64,000 nt of DNA, from NCBI RefSeq assembly GCF_022376445.1, contig NW_025954966.1:1-64000 (forward strand), given 5' to 3'. Both the position numbers and the translations under genes were made by a program. The notes below the pieces were generated by a model. It did not search any database. It was not told the DNA's origin and saw nothing but the letters and a program-made list of their open reading frames with translations. Source of the DNA: Fomitopsis serialis. Its lineage: Eukaryota > Basidiomycota > Agaricomycetes > Polyporales > Fomitopsidaceae. Of this stretch, positions 10,104 to 22,587 are shown one piece after another (within the stretch, counting starts at the first letter, position 1; each line of letters starts with the position of its first letter).

Positions 10104-11674
10104 ATGTTACATGAACCAATGAAGTCCTCACCCACAACTTCCACCCCGAGCGCCGCCTCGACGTCCTCTGCGTCGACATCCGACCTCCAGCAGCACGCCC
10201 TCGGCCACGGCCTCCTGAACCAATTCGGGCAATTCATCCCGAAACACGCCCTATTCCAAGTTAACGTCGAGATAGACCAGCTGTCCAATGTCCCCCTCAT
10301 TAATGGACAATTTGCGGTGCGCTGGAAGTTCAAGAACGTACAGACCTCCGGACTGCTCTCGAGGATGCGCGGGAATCAGTCCTGGTCGTCGAAAGGGAGG
10401 GATAACATGAAGGGCAAAGGGCGTGCGTCGGAGCTCGGACTCGCGATCGAGGTGACCCCCGCGGATGAGGACGAGGAGGAAGGAAATGAGAGCAGTCCGC
10501 AGGAGGAGGGCACGGAGGACGAGATGTACCACCGCGCAAGCGGGTCGTCTCTCGATCTCCTCGCGCCGTATACCCCTGACACAGCAATGCCGCCCCTTAC
10601 TCCGGTGACCGCGACACCTGCGGATATGCACAAGACGACATCCGCAACATCGGTTGCATCCACCACGACAGCAGTAGCACGTGGGATCACCCCCTTCCAG
10701 CCGCTGCAGAACTACAACGCAAAGTGGGGCCACCAGGTGAACGTGGTCCTGCAGATGGACGTTAATCGGGAGACGGGCGATTTGTTGCCGAACGAAGTGA
10801 AGTTCGTGGTGATGCAGGTGCGTAGCCTCGTGTTTCATTTCTGGGTGGATGCTGACGATCACCTGTAGCGGGTCGTCCCCGGAGATCCGGACGCCCCCAA
10901 ACAGCCTCGCCTGGGTGCCGTCTACCTCAACCTTGCAGAATACGCTGACGCAGGGCCTGTAACCCGTCGGTACCTACTCCGCGAGAGCAAGACCAATGCA
11001 ACGCTCAAGGTAGGTGTTTCCGCCCCACTGCGGATTGGCAACTCTGACGCATATATCAGCTCACCATCACGCTTGAGCACATCGGAGGCACAAAGAACTA
11101 TCGCCCTCCGCCCTTGGCCAAAGGGGAGATTCTCGCATCCGTAACGGGCCTGCTCGCAAACAACGACCTTATGCAGACGAGCATCGCGCGGCAACTCGAC
11201 GACTTCACGCACGCGAACCACTCCGGGCCACAGACGTTCATGCAGGAGGACGGGCGTGCGGATGGAGACGGGCTCGCGTCCGCGTCCGGGCTGCGCGCGA
11301 CGGAGGACCTCATCGAGACGCTCTTCAACCCGCTCCCGAGCGCGTCGCCCGCGCCCTCGCCCTTCACGTATTTCGCCCCCGCCGCGGCGAGGCAGAACAG
11401 CGTCGGCAGCATCGGCTCGGTCGACAGCCAGAGCGACGCGTACTCCGTGGCGCGGAGCTCGACGCGCAGCGGGAGCAGTGACGAGATGCGCGTGGAGGTC
11501 AGCGTGGAGAAGCTGGGGGTGGGCAGCACGCCAGACTTGAATGCGCTGGAGTCGCCCCGCGACGCGAAGGGCGCGTGGTGGAAGGTGCGCAGCCGCCCGA
11601 ACACACCGCTTGGGAAGCACTTCAAGCTGCCGTCGCCGCTGCCTCAACGACACGCGGAGTCGATTCATGCGTGA
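10104..11674 (+). CDS. NT-type C2 domain protein (EEIG1/EHBP1-like N-terminal C2)
   Basis: Three exons (10104-10817, 10869-11009, 11060-11674) give 489 residues in one open frame. After a Ser/Thr-rich leader, residues 45-85 (HALFQVNVEIDQLSN .. GQFAVRWKFKN) match the first strands of the N-terminal C2 fold found in EEIG1/FAM102 and EHBP1 proteins. The middle strands follow (WGHQVNVVLQMDVNRETGDLLPNEVKFVVMQ, PRLGAVYLNLAEYAD, RRYLLRESKTNATLKLTITLEHIGG). An acidic, Ser-rich loop of about 130 residues is inserted after the second strand. The last 200 residues are low complexity. This class of C2 domain usually serves membrane or protein attachment rather than enzymatic activity. The ATG at 10104 is the first in frame after an upstream stop. 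Confidence 0.8.
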
Positions 11675-12361
11675 GCTCTGATACGGTGCATCTACTTGTG
11701 TGGCATTAGAGTTTCGTTTTTCGCATTCGTTCACTTCTGGTTCTGACTCTCACTTTTGGCCTCTGTCATGCGGGTCCCGCTATGGTTATTGTGTTCGTTG
11801 GTTTTCTGATCTTTTCTCTACTGTCGGACTGGGTTTAGACATCTATTGTACTCTATTGGGGTTTGCTTAGTTCTTATGTATCTCCGTAATGTCCTTCCCT
11901 CAGCTCCCTCCGCGTTGGTAGCGTACGTCCCGCGCTTCAGATGAACCGTTCTTGGAGAGCCGTACTGGTGAGTGTCCAGATCCTTCCTAGCTAGAATTTG
12001 GGTCAGCAGTCTTCCGTTGGACTGATTTCGGTGTCAAAGGTCGTGCACTCCGGCCTTCTATATTCAGGTATCATATACGTTGTGCTTCGTCGACATGGTG
12101 TCGGATTGATTTTTCATTGAGCACGTTTCCTTCCAGTTCCCTGCGTTGGATGATCCAAGGCTGACGATCTGAACTGCCATGCTGTAGGCTGTGCCGTCGA
12201 TGTTCTATCTGCCGGTGATGAACTGTACGTGCATTTCACCCAGCGCCCGTTTCGCTCAGCGCCCACTTCACCCAGTGCCACCTATCAAGGGCACGTTATG
12301 GCAACGTTATGGCTTCTTCCCGGCACTTCAGATACCTTAGCCCTCTTTCCCCAATTTCTGC
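11675..12361. other. Intergenic region
   Basis: Downstream of the C2 gene and upstream of the first F-box copy. It is T-rich with no credible open frame; I see no repeat or RNA gene in it. Confidence 0.5.
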
Positions 12362-13917
12362 ATGTTGGTCGACGACAATTCCATCTTCTTGGACCCGGAG
12401 GTCCCGAGTGCGTACTCAGTATGCACGTCGCCGCTGATAACACGACTTACGATGTGTATAGAGACCCTTCCGCCTGAGCTGGTTGAACCTGCCGATGTGG
12501 GCTCGGTCGAGGAGGCATTGCAGGTCATCCACGGCTGGCCAGAAAGCACCACGGATACGCGTTCGGAGGACGGCACCAAAGCGCTACGGGAGCCTAGGAG
12601 GCCTCTCGCGCATCGCGCACTGTCGCGTGCTTTAATCAGCCGCATACCGTTCGAAGTCGTTGAACTCGTCGTGGACTGTATGTCTCAGGAGGGCCTAGGT
12701 GTCTGTGCGCAGGTTTGCCGGGCGTGGTACCAGGCAAGCGTCCGTATTCTCTACAAGAACATCACTATCGCCACTCGTACTGCATTCGACGCTCTTGTCG
12801 ACTTCGCATCCAGAGATGCTCGTGCTCTGCGGAAGCTCGCGACAACGAGCGTGCTGCGAATCGACGGGAAGGACGCCCCTGTACATCTCGTTCCCGTCGT
12901 CCTCGCGCGGATGATGCCGGAGGTCCAGACGCTGGTGTTCAACCTGTCGCTGCGACCCCTTCTCCTTCCCACCTTCTTTCGCACGCAGCCAGCGAGCTGC
13001 GCCGTATCATCTGTGCGTTCCCGCTGCTCAAATTGGGCGGGGTGGGAAAGGCCCCTTCCGTCCCAAATCGTACATCAGGGATACGTCTGGAACGCGTGGT
13101 CCTCGGATGGGGACTGACACCTTCGATCGTTGTTCCTCTCGTCAGGTGGCTCGCCGAGTCTTCGGCCTGTACGACCCTTGCTCACTTGGCCGTCTGGCAC
13201 AGCCCCTTCAATTCATCGTTGCAAGTGAATGGACTGCTTGAAGGCGTTGGACAGAACCTGCTGTCACTGCATGAATTCCGCGTCCATCCCGGTGGTGAGT
13301 GGTTGTATGATGTGTGTACTTGACGAAGACTGACAGCTGCCTGCTTAGAAACCTTCGAAATGCACCCCTGGATTTGGGACATGTACCCGCAGCTCAAAAT
13401 TAGATGGTCGCGAGTCGCATTGCCCCTTCGCGCACAGCCCCGACTTGCGTTCCATACGCTTCGAACTACTAGCGTGCGTGCTGGACGATAAGTGGCACGC
13501 GTCGCACGAGAGCTGGACACCATACTCAGAACAGTACGAAGTCACAAATTGCAGTCCATCAAAATCCACCAGTACCTACTGGTCACTGGGGACTTCTGTT
13601 CCCTGAGTGTTCGACCCAGTCTCTTCTACGCGAAATTGGGAAAGGAGCTACCGGTCCATGGCGCGATGAAACTACCGGAGTTTGGAAATCTGCAGTCAGT
13701 TGAGTTTTCGTTTGACTTATCGTACAGTGCATGGGAGTTTTCCGACTGGAAAGCGACAGTCACTACGGCTGCACAAAGGTTCTCCAGCGGACTGCCACGT
13801 CTATTTTCTTCATGGCACGACCATCAGCAAAAGTCCGACAATGGAGTGGTAACGATTGCTCAGAAGAGGAACCCCATCGCCGGCGTTCAGAGCAGTCGAT
13901 CGAAGAGACTGTTGTAA
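12362..13917 (+). pseudogene. F-box protein copy 1, frame-broken paralog of the next gene
   Basis: Exon 1 (12362-12407) and intron 1 (12408-12461) match the same positions in the intact copy at 14229. The F-box region is clear (ALISRIPFEVVELVVDCMSQ .. VCRAWYQASVRILYK). Near 12985 about 65-70 bases present in copy 2 are missing, which removes a helix and shifts frame; the following SELRRIICAFPLLK and RLERVVLGWGLTP are in another frame. A second in-frame gap follows near 13035. A third break lies near 13496, where DDKWH and VARELDTIL are in different frames. Because this window also shows single-base assembly losses, the one-base break could be artefact, but the 65-70 base loss looks real. F-box proteins recruit substrates to SCF ubiquitin ligases; this copy is probably not functional. 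Confidence 0.7.
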
Positions 13918-14228
13918 CGAGTCTGATACGGGGGACTGGGCTCGTTTGTAGTGCAATCGTCTGTGTTCCGCCTGCGTACAATATGTGTCGCTAATGTACG
14001 CACAGACATTTGACATACATGATATACATAGACGATGGATGGAACTTGACATTGTATGACAGTGGCTGTGAGCTTTACGCTCTGCCGCACTGCCCTCTGA
14101 TTGAAAGTTCGAATTCTCTGTCATGCTCTCTTGTGTCTCGTTCACACGGCTCAACTGAACTCTATCGATGCCGGTGGTATTCACTGACATGTAATCTCCC
14201 CAAAGCCTTTCATCCCATACCACTAGGT
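13918..14228. other. Intergenic spacer between tandem F-box paralogs
   Basis: No coding region. It contains a direct repeat-like gacatacatgatatacata stretch and the presumed promoter of copy 2. Confidence 0.4.
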
Positions 14229-15891
14229 ATGTCGTCCAAGGCCAATTCTATATTCACAGACCCAGAAATCCCCAGTGCGTATAACCCCTTGTATGCATTG
14301 ACCAGTCGATGATATCATGATTCACAACATGCGCAGGTGCCACACCTCCTGAGCTCGCCGACACCACCTCATTCGAGGAAGTGTTACAATTTATCTACGG
14401 CTGGCCAGACCACGCTAAGGGTGCACCTCAAGGGGACCGAGCCAACGAGGAATGGCGATCCAGGAGGCGCATACGCCCGAGTCTGTCGCGCGCTCTCTCT
14501 GGCCGCATCCCATTCGAAGTCGTCGAACTCTTCATGGACAGGATGTCTCAAGGGAGCCTAAGCAGCTGCGTGCTAGTCTGCAAGGCATGGTACCAGGCGA
14601 GCATACGCCTCCTCTACAGAGACATCGCAATCTCCAGTCGCGTGGCGTTCGACTCCCTCGCCGCTTTCGCCCTCAACGACTCGGACCCCCGTGCCGCCGA
14701 GCGCTTCGCGCAGACGAACGCGCTCCGTGTGGGCGGACAGCAGCGCGATGTACCCGTGCATGCCGTCCCGCTCATCTTTGCACGACTCATGCCGCAAGTA
14801 CGCAGGCTCGTGTTCCACATGTCGCTGCACCCACTCATGCACGTCAGCTTCTTCGATATGCTGCCCCTCTTCAGAGCAGTGACCACGCTGGAGTTGTTTC
14901 GGTTCACGCTGCGCTGCTTCAGCGAGCTCCGGCGGATCATATGTGCATTTCCGCAGCTCAAACATCTCAAGCTCTGCGTCGGCGTGTTCGAAACGGACAC
15001 TGGCCCGGTTGCTACTGTGCATCCAACGCGAATACGCTTGGAACAGTTGGTCCTGGGCTGGGGCCTGACGCCCGCAGTCATCGTCCCACTCGTCAGATGG
15101 CTCGCGGAGTCCTCAGCCTGCGCGAACCTCACTCATCTGGCTATCTGGCGCAATCCATTCAACGTATCTCTGCAGGTGAATGAACTCCTTGAGGTCGCTG
15201 GAAGGAACCTGCTGTCTATCCACGAGCTGGATCTCGACTCCGACGGTCAGTGCTCGAGCGACCGGGGGCATTTCTCAAAGACTGACAGCAGCACACTTGA
15301 CCAGACGGTCTTGAATTCCTCTGGCCCGCGATCGCTCAGGCAACCCGCGCCGGTGCCAGTGCATACTCTCAACACAACGTCCCGCTGCTTGCGCATAGCA
15401 TCAACACGCACTGCACGTTCGCATACAGTCCCAATCTGCATACGATACGGTTCGAGTTGCGCGCGTGTACATTGGACGAGGACCCCCGCGACAAATGGCA
15501 TACCGTGGCATTGGAACTTCAAGCGATGTTAATGACAGTGCGCAGCCCCGCCCTGCGGTCTATCAAGGTCCATCAAGCCATACAACTTACTGGGAAGTTC
15601 TTCCCGCTCAGCGCCCAACCTCGTCTTTTCTACGCGAAGTTGGAGTCGCCGGCATTGCTCTCCGTTCACCGTGCGATGCAAGAGCCGGTCTTCAAGAACC
15701 TGGACTCGGTCGAATTCTCTTTTGACATGGAGTACAGTGCCTGGGATTTCTTCAACTCCGAGGGAACGGTGGCCATAGCCGCGCAGAGGTTCTCCAGTGG
15801 GGTGTCGCACTTAATGGGACCCTGGCACCGTCGTGGACTGGTAACAACTGTTCAGAAGAGGAACCCGATATATAGCAAAAGCAGACTGTGA
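14229..15891 (+). CDS. F-box protein copy 2 (intact)
   Basis: Exons 14229-14274, 14340-15245 and 15305-15891 splice to 512 residues without a break. Residues 1-60 include SFEEVLQFIYGWPD. The F-box follows at about residues 75-120 (SGRIPFEVVELFMDRMSQGSL .. VCKAWYQASIRLLYRDI). The rest alternates short hydrophobic strands and helices (VRRLVFHMSLHP, RRIICAFPQLKHLKLC, RLEQLVLGWGLTP, FKNLDSVEFSFDMEYSAWDFF), like the leucine-rich substrate-binding region of many basidiomycete F-box proteins. The expected role is substrate recruitment to an SCF ubiquitin ligase; the substrate is unknown. It is a tandem duplicate of the upstream frame-broken copy, sharing exon layout and the unusually short 46-nt first exon. 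Confidence 0.8.
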
Positions 15892-17145
15892 TCTGTGCAC
15901 AGGCCGTCGAAGCTATCTCTAGGACGACATTATCACGGAAACAGGATACCTCGGAAGGCTATCGTCTGTGCCCCGTCACGATTACACTCCATGGTGACGA
16001 TCTTGTTCATAACCGGACTCAGCACGCACGCGTCCCGACCTCGCGAGCTGCGAGCATCCCCCACCACCGCACGCTGGAAACGACCCTCCGTGGGCGTCCT
16101 GTCCCGACTACATCTGGCCGCTCGCCCACGCATACGTGCCCGAATCGCCTAGCGCGTCGCGCAGGAGGCTGAGCGTGTGCGTGGCGAGTGAAATGAGCCA
16201 GCAGAGTAGCTGGAGGCGGTGGAGAGGGGGAAGCGTTGGTATTTGGGGCGCGTCTGGGCGCGCGCGTTCACGCGTTCACAGGAGAGATTGGGTTCTGTGG
16301 GATTGGGTATGGCAACATAGCCTTGGATGGACACGACTGCTGTGAGTCGAATCGGACGTTGAAGTTATCGCTCCCTTACTGATGCAGGCGTCGAGGCTAG
16401 GATTGAGTGCACCAAATGCCTAGTCGTGCGCGCACCCGGATAGGATTCACTATCATCGGAAGTGATGCTTCCATTTTCCTGCCAATTCCAAGAGCACTCC
16501 GGTGATCATGGTTTTCACCTAACGCACAAATTATCAGCGCGCCCCCACACCATCTGAAATTCACTGAGTCACTCACTGCGTATGGTGCAGTGCTCCTGGG
16601 TCGCTACTTTCGCTTCACATGAAAGCAACAACAATCGGAGTACTTTCCCAGTGTCACGGTCGAATCCTGACATATCCCCCTCCTTGTTGTAGCCCACACC
16701 ACCGACGGCGGATACATAGTCGAAAGTGACATCCATAAGGCAAAGAACGACCTACGGTCAGTAAGGGCGCTGCGGCGGTATCGCGGCCCGGGTATCCACG
16801 AGTGGTTCTGTGCACATGTGGCGGGGGCGTTATAACTCGACCTCAGCCTTACTTCCACTTTTTACACGAAATCTGACTCCAACTTGAAGTGCTGAGAACA
16901 AGCTCGCACGAACACTGTTGTTTTCAACCATCAAGAAACACCTCGTCCTTATTTACCCAATGCTATCTAGGCTGTCTAGGAGACTCTTCTCCGAACTATA
17001 CAGGTGACGCCAGCTTGCGCTATGATGCCGACCCACAGAGCTGACGAAACACAGGGTAATGGCGATCTTTATCTCGCGTTTTTATGTAGGGCGGCTTCTT
17101 ATGTGGTATCGCTCACAATGTTCCAGGTGAGTCAGAGAGCAAGGC
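15892..17145. other. Gene-poor intergenic region
   Basis: Only short frames without family signatures or plausible splice structure. No RNA gene or repeat recognised. Confidence 0.5.
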
Positions 17146-17957
17146 GTGGACGCCCTTGCACGCATTCATCGCGCAATTACAAGCCGCCTATTGCCTGTCC
17201 TCCCTCTACCGCTGTCCGAATATGACTACCCGTGGGGTCTGACAGCGGCTGCCACCCGGGCCCTAGAAGCGGCATCGGTACCTTGTGTGGTCTGTGGAGA
17301 CCATGTTTATCGTATCAGGGTGCGAATCAAGTGTCGAGGGTACGTCCGTTGCAAGGTCAATCTGTGTGCCTTCGTTGATTTATCCCTTCCCACTGCCAGA
17401 TGGCCGGTTTCATCGTTGCAGAGGAATACCTGTCTAGGGCGGTGGATATACTTGTCACTGCGGGTCTTCCTAGATGCACCTGCGTTGATGTGTGTCATAC
17501 GTCTGACCCTTATTTCCGGAACCACGCACCCACGCACTTCATTGTGGATCAGTACAACATAATATTTCTGGCCACTTCGGACATGGTTCAGCACCTTGTA
17601 CCGTTGACTCTGGGCGACTCGAATCCCTTCGATCTTGCTTATTTGGTGCGATACGTCCCGCTCACGCAGAAGGGCACTCGCTCCTTCCCTGTGGATCATC
17701 GTCCCGACGGCTCCCGACATGCAACTGGAGCCGCTGTGACCGAATACCAGACCGTGCGCTTTCTGGATCCACGGAGCCTTGCCATGCTTCACTTGTACCT
17801 GCGGCGCGGAAGCGCGGGTACTTCTCGCGACGGCATCGGCCTCACATGGGACAGCGTCCTGGCCCTTGTGGCGTTCGACATAGACCAGGACAACCAGCTT
17901 GTTCATTCAATCACGGACGAGCAATTGCGCGCCGATTACGTTTTCCTCAAGGGTTGA
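17146..17957 (+). CDS. Hypothetical protein, 5' end not resolved
   Basis: A frame opening at 17146 (DALARIHRAITSRLL .. YPWGLTAAATRALEAASVPCVVCGDH) joins in phase across an 80-nt GT..AG intron (17321-17399) to the frame 17400-17957 (MAGFIVAEEYLSRAVDIL, CTCVDVCHTSD, GTRSFPVDHRPDGSRHATG, stop at 17955-17957). The joined product has several Cys residues (CVVCGDH, CTC) and ends KG. No ATG precedes the first segment in frame, so the start is missing, lies in an upstream exon, or is lost to a frame break near 17125-17145. I do not recognise a characterised family; it may be a lineage-specific gene. Confidence 0.4.
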
Positions 17958-20297
17958 AATGATTCGAGCCCAGGTCCGCTACTCAAGCGTAGCAGCCACA
18001 CTACCCCTATCGACCCGGATGGCTGTGCACGTCGGTATACCTCGACTCGTGCACACGCACGTCACAAGTATCAGTCTCGTCCAGACTATCCCTGATCCCT
18101 GTCGCGCACCATCGGATTCCTCCGGTCCTGACAACAGCACCTCCACGACATCGCATTTTACTTGCCAGCGTCATTAAGCCGAGCTACCGATGATCGTCAC
18201 GTACGGCTTGAGCAGATGGGCAGGGAAGGTCCGTTGGCTGCGGCCTACTCCTCAGCCGCCACTATGCTAGACAGGCCTCGCATCTGGGCTTGCGTGCGCG
18301 GGCGCACGATGGAAGGGGCCAGGGCTATTGTGCGTCCGGCTGAATGCCCGGCGAAGACTCTCGTCACCTGCCTCTCGTTTCCATGCGCTAGGAGTTCTCG
18401 ACGCGAGGGCCGCACCTGTAGATGCGGGTCCTCCGTCAACCATACGCGACGCACTCAGGCTCTCGATGCCTGCGACTATAATCATATGATACCTCCCCAC
18501 TGGCAGTCTTCCTCTCGAAATTGACGCGTCGTCCTTGTCGCTACAAAGCGGGCTAGGGCCTGACGCGCCTTTTGTAGCCGACAACCACTCCTCGACCGTC
18601 TCTTCGTGGCCATATAAAGGCAATCGAGACCCGAGCGTGCACTCTGCAAGATTTGGAACTGTAGACAGGCTCAAGATGAACGCGGGCAGGTCACGAGCAG
18701 GTCACGAATCGTATGTCTGGACCTCTTCGCGCTGACTGCAAACCACACTATTCGCTTGCTGTGAGTATAAGAACATTTCCTGTGCTTCGAACACCGCTCA
18801 AAATAGCCCTTAGCCCATCGGAGTCCGCCGCATACTTGAGTCCGGCTACATAACAGGTCGGAACAAGATGTGAGTACTAGGTATCATCCCCCGGCGAATG
18901 TCGTACTGCACGTAGCGACACAAATCTTCGAGGGTTCAGCAAGTCGCACAGTATCCGTCGCGCAACTCTATAGTGTCTCCTAGCTTTCACTCTGGCAGAG
19001 CTTTGTCGTCTCCGAGCATCTGTCCTTGACCTCTGTCGTCCCTTCAGCCTGTGTAGCGTTCCGACACTCGGTCTTGAGGTCTCGATGCCAGGCGGCCGGA
19101 GTCTTGGTCCATCTCGTCAGTTACTACTGTGCGTCAGCAGATTACAACTAGCACAAACTTGTAGAACCTACCTGGCTCACCAGCATCCCGAGGAGATGAG
19201 TGAACAGAACTTGACTCGGAGGCTTCGCGGCCAACGACCATGGAGTCACAGCTATCGACAGACAGAGTTAACAGTAATAACACGCCCTTGAGCTTGAGCT
19301 TGAGCTTGAACGTTTGAACGCTGACAACGTTGAACACGCAGCCTCCTCCCTGCGGGGCCTATGCAACGATGTTGCAAAAGTGCCACGCCACCGCTCGCCA
19401 GGCGGCGTAGCATTGCAGTCGAAGGGGAGGCAAAACCTAAAGCACATACTAGTACTAGGACTTTAGTCGCATGGATGATCCTGCTAATTGGGCTCATGTA
19501 AGAAGCCTTGTATTGTACGTTGGAACCTCATTCTCGGTGATCAAATCTGGTTATGTCTTTCGAAATTCTACTACCCTTAGTGAAGGAATCATACAACACC
19601 GTAGCAAGTAGCGAAGTAGGTCTGGCGCCTAACAGTTCGTAGGGTGGGCGCTTATGCGATGTTATACATCTCGCCGGAGCAACACCGAAGTTCGGACGCT
19701 GCATCTCCCATCGAAGTCGGCTAGTCACAACGAGTTATCACAGCGGAGGCCGTACGGCGGGATATGATATCTCCGTATGCCATTGTATGCAAGTGAGAAA
19801 CCAGCTGCTTGGAAAACCCTGCCGGTCAGCGTTCATGAGGTATCCGAGTGTTTCACAACTTGAAGCCGGCCGAGAGCAATACTTGTGGTCGCCAGTTTCC
19901 CTCGATCCGCTATATCCGTGCAGGCACCTTGATGTGGGTAAGGAAGCCTGTCTTAGCCTGAGAACGTATCAACTCAGATGCGGGGCCCCGGACTGGCCCC
20001 GGACCTGCAGACGAGTCTGCAGGCTGTCCTGGGCCGCTCCTGGCATGCGTACCGTGTCCACGTGAGGGTACACCGTGAGGGTTGCCGACGTCTGAGCCTA
20101 TTCTTCGGACGCAAGGCCGATGAATCCTTCCGTGGTTGCGAAGCACGACTTGGATAACGCCCGGGTATATAGTCCTGAGGCAGCTTGGCTGACTCGACGT
20201 GCAGGCTATTCCATCGACCCGCAAACATTTCGCGCCACTGAGCTCGTACCTGTACCGCAACTTCGGGGCTGCGTCTACCCTCATAACCGGCTCCAAG
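17958..20297. other. Gene-poor intergenic region
   Basis: No supported gene over 2.3 kb. The only structured feature is a short CTTGAG hexamer array near 19287. The last few hundred bases must contain the promoter of the isocitrate dehydrogenase gene. Confidence 0.45.
19287..19310. repeat. CTTGAG hexanucleotide microsatellite
   Basis: Three exact units and a fourth with one mismatch (CTTGAA). Confidence 0.8.
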
Positions 20298-22153
20298 ATG
20301 AGTGCAATGTGGCCCAGGTCCGTCTCGTACGCGGGGTTCGCGAGGCGGTCGACAGTTTCGTCTTTGCTGCGGCGAGGTTTCACGAGCAGCTTGTCCAGAA
20401 TGCGTGAGTGGACGTCGTGTCTGAAGCGAGGATAACGCGCTGACAGCCATCGCACGACATTTCTGTATCTGCCGCCACGGGTTATCACCAATTCGACTTC
20501 ACTCCCTAACCACCATCTGCACGAGATGCGTTGCAATAATCCTGCCCGCCGGCAACCTGGGACGCACATACAGAAGAGAAAATTGTGGTCAAGAACCCGG
20601 TGGTGGAATTGGACGGGGATGAGATGACGAGAATTATCTGGAAGAAAATCAGGGAGGAGGTGCGCAGCAGCGTTCATTACAGAGAGGGTCCCTCGTTCTG
20701 ACGGCGTGGTCCAGCTCATTCTGCCATATGTCCAACTGGACATCAAATACTTCGACCTCGGTCTCGAGCAGCGAGACGCGGTACGTGCATCCGTTACCCC
20801 TGCCCTACGCCCTCCTCACCCGTCCACCCCCCGCACGCTTGCAGACGAATGACCAGGTCACAGTCGAGTCGGCCGAGGCGATCCTCAAGTACAATGTGGG
20901 CATCAAGTGCGCGACGATCACGCCGGACGAGGCGCGGGTGAAGGAGTTCACCCTCAAGCAGATGTGGAAGAGCCCCAACGGGACGATCCGCAACATCCTC
21001 GGCGGCACGGTCTTCCGAGAGCCCATCATCCTGAAGAGCATCCCTAAACCCATCCCTGGCTGGAAGAACCCGATTGTCATTGGGCGTCATGCGTTCGGTG
21101 ACCAGTACCGCTCGACGGACTTTGTTGCGCCAGGCCCGGGAAAGCTGCAGCTCGTGTATTCGCCTGCAGATGGTGGAAAGCCGACGGTCATGGATGTGTA
21201 TGACTTCAAGGGAAAGGGTGTCGCGATGAGCATGTACAACACCGACGATGTACGGCCTTCTCGTTGTGACGACCACCGCTGCTGTTAACGGGCCCGCCGG
21301 ACAGTCCATTACAGGGTTCGCGCACTCGTCCTTCAAAATGGCGCTCGCCAAGAAGATGCCCCTTGTACAGATTTGAAACTAATCATCTAGGCTTCAGTCG
21401 CTGATCCCTGTTAACAGTTCATGTCGACGAAGAACACGATCATGAAGAAGTACGACGGCCGCTTCAAGGACATCTTCCAGGACATCTACGAAAGGTGAGC
21501 CCCTCAGACACGCCCTCCCGCCGCACCGTCTGACCCCGCACAGCACATACAAATCGCAGTTCGAGGTGGCCGGCATCTACTACGAGCACCGGCTGATCGA
21601 CGACATGGTCGCGCAGGCGATCAAGTCCTCCGGCGGGTTCGTCTGGGCGTGCAAGAACTACGACGGCGACGTGCAGTCCGACATTCTCGCGCAGGGCTTC
21701 GGCTCGCTGGGCATGATGACCTCCGAGCTGATCACGCCCGACGGGCAGACGATCGAGTCCGAGGCCGCGCACGGCACCGTCACGCGCCACTACCGCGAGT
21801 TCCAGAAGGGCAACGAGACGTCCACGAACCCCGTCGCGTCCATCTTCGCGTGGACGCGCGGCCTCAAGCACCGCGCGACCCTCGACGGGAACGAGAACCT
21901 GAAGGCGTTCTGCGAGGACCTCGAGAAGGCCTGCGTGGAGGTCATCGACATTGACGGTGTGATGACGAAGGACCTTGCGCTCGCGATTCATGGAAAGGAG
22001 ATGAAGCGCGAACACTGGGTCGTCACAGACGTGTACATGGATTCCGTGAACGTGAGTGAAGCGTACGAGGCCAGGGCACTTCGAATTGCTACTGACATGA
22101 CTACCTAACAGAACAAGCTCAAGCAGAAGATGGCGGCGAGGGCGAGCGCGTAG
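20298..22153 (+). CDS. IDP1: NADP-dependent isocitrate dehydrogenase, mitochondrial form
   Basis: Eight exons keep frame throughout: 20298-20403, 20574-20659, 20715-20780, 20845-21249, 21305-21364, 21418-21494, 21544-22051 and 22112-22153. The enzyme oxidatively decarboxylates isocitrate to 2-oxoglutarate, reducing NADP+. Signatures: [14 protein letters not shown] near the mature N-terminus; [10 protein letters not shown]; the substrate loop [34 protein letters not shown]; and the cofactor/metal region [19 protein letters not shown]. The first exon encodes about 35 residues rich in Arg, Ser and hydrophobics with no acid before the catalytic core ([18 protein letters not shown]..), a typical mitochondrial presequence. 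No peroxisomal C-terminal signal is present (ends ASA). A 170-nt first intron, about three times the local norm, separates the presequence exon from the enzyme. Confidence 0.93.
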
Positions 22154-22587
22154 ATACCTCCTGTGTTTCCGTAGAGCTCTTGCTAGGCCCGCGTGCAGTG
22201 CTGCAGTCTCGACTATGTATCAAAGATACACACACTTGTATTGATTTAGGACGTTGCGTGTTTTGCCGGGATGTGCTTCTGCAGCTAGTGAATAATATAC
22301 ATGTGATGATACAACGGCGACTATGCGACTCAGAACTTCGATGTATGTACACTAGATATGTGCGAGGTCCAAGAAAGCGGGGGTATATGCAGAAAGCGAA
22401 TGCAAGGCGGAACAAAAAACTATGTACGAGAATAGAAACGACAGGAATACACAACAGGTGCAAAATGAAACGATCGGCAGTCGCGGGTTGGGCATCGCAA
22501 CCAGGTAGAGCTAGAGATGATAGTCGATACATAAATACGGGTTTTCGGGGGAGTCATGCAATCGGAGGGTATTCGTTCACACGTCGT
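22154..22587. other. Convergent intergenic region
   Basis: Shared 3' flank of the isocitrate dehydrogenase gene (+) and the F-box/WD40 gene (-). AT-richer than its surroundings, no coding region. Confidence 0.5.

Noticed and set aside
10251..11734. Minus-strand frames opposite the NT-C2 gene
   Set aside because: Shadows of the sense gene; the sense strand has the domain and consistent introns.
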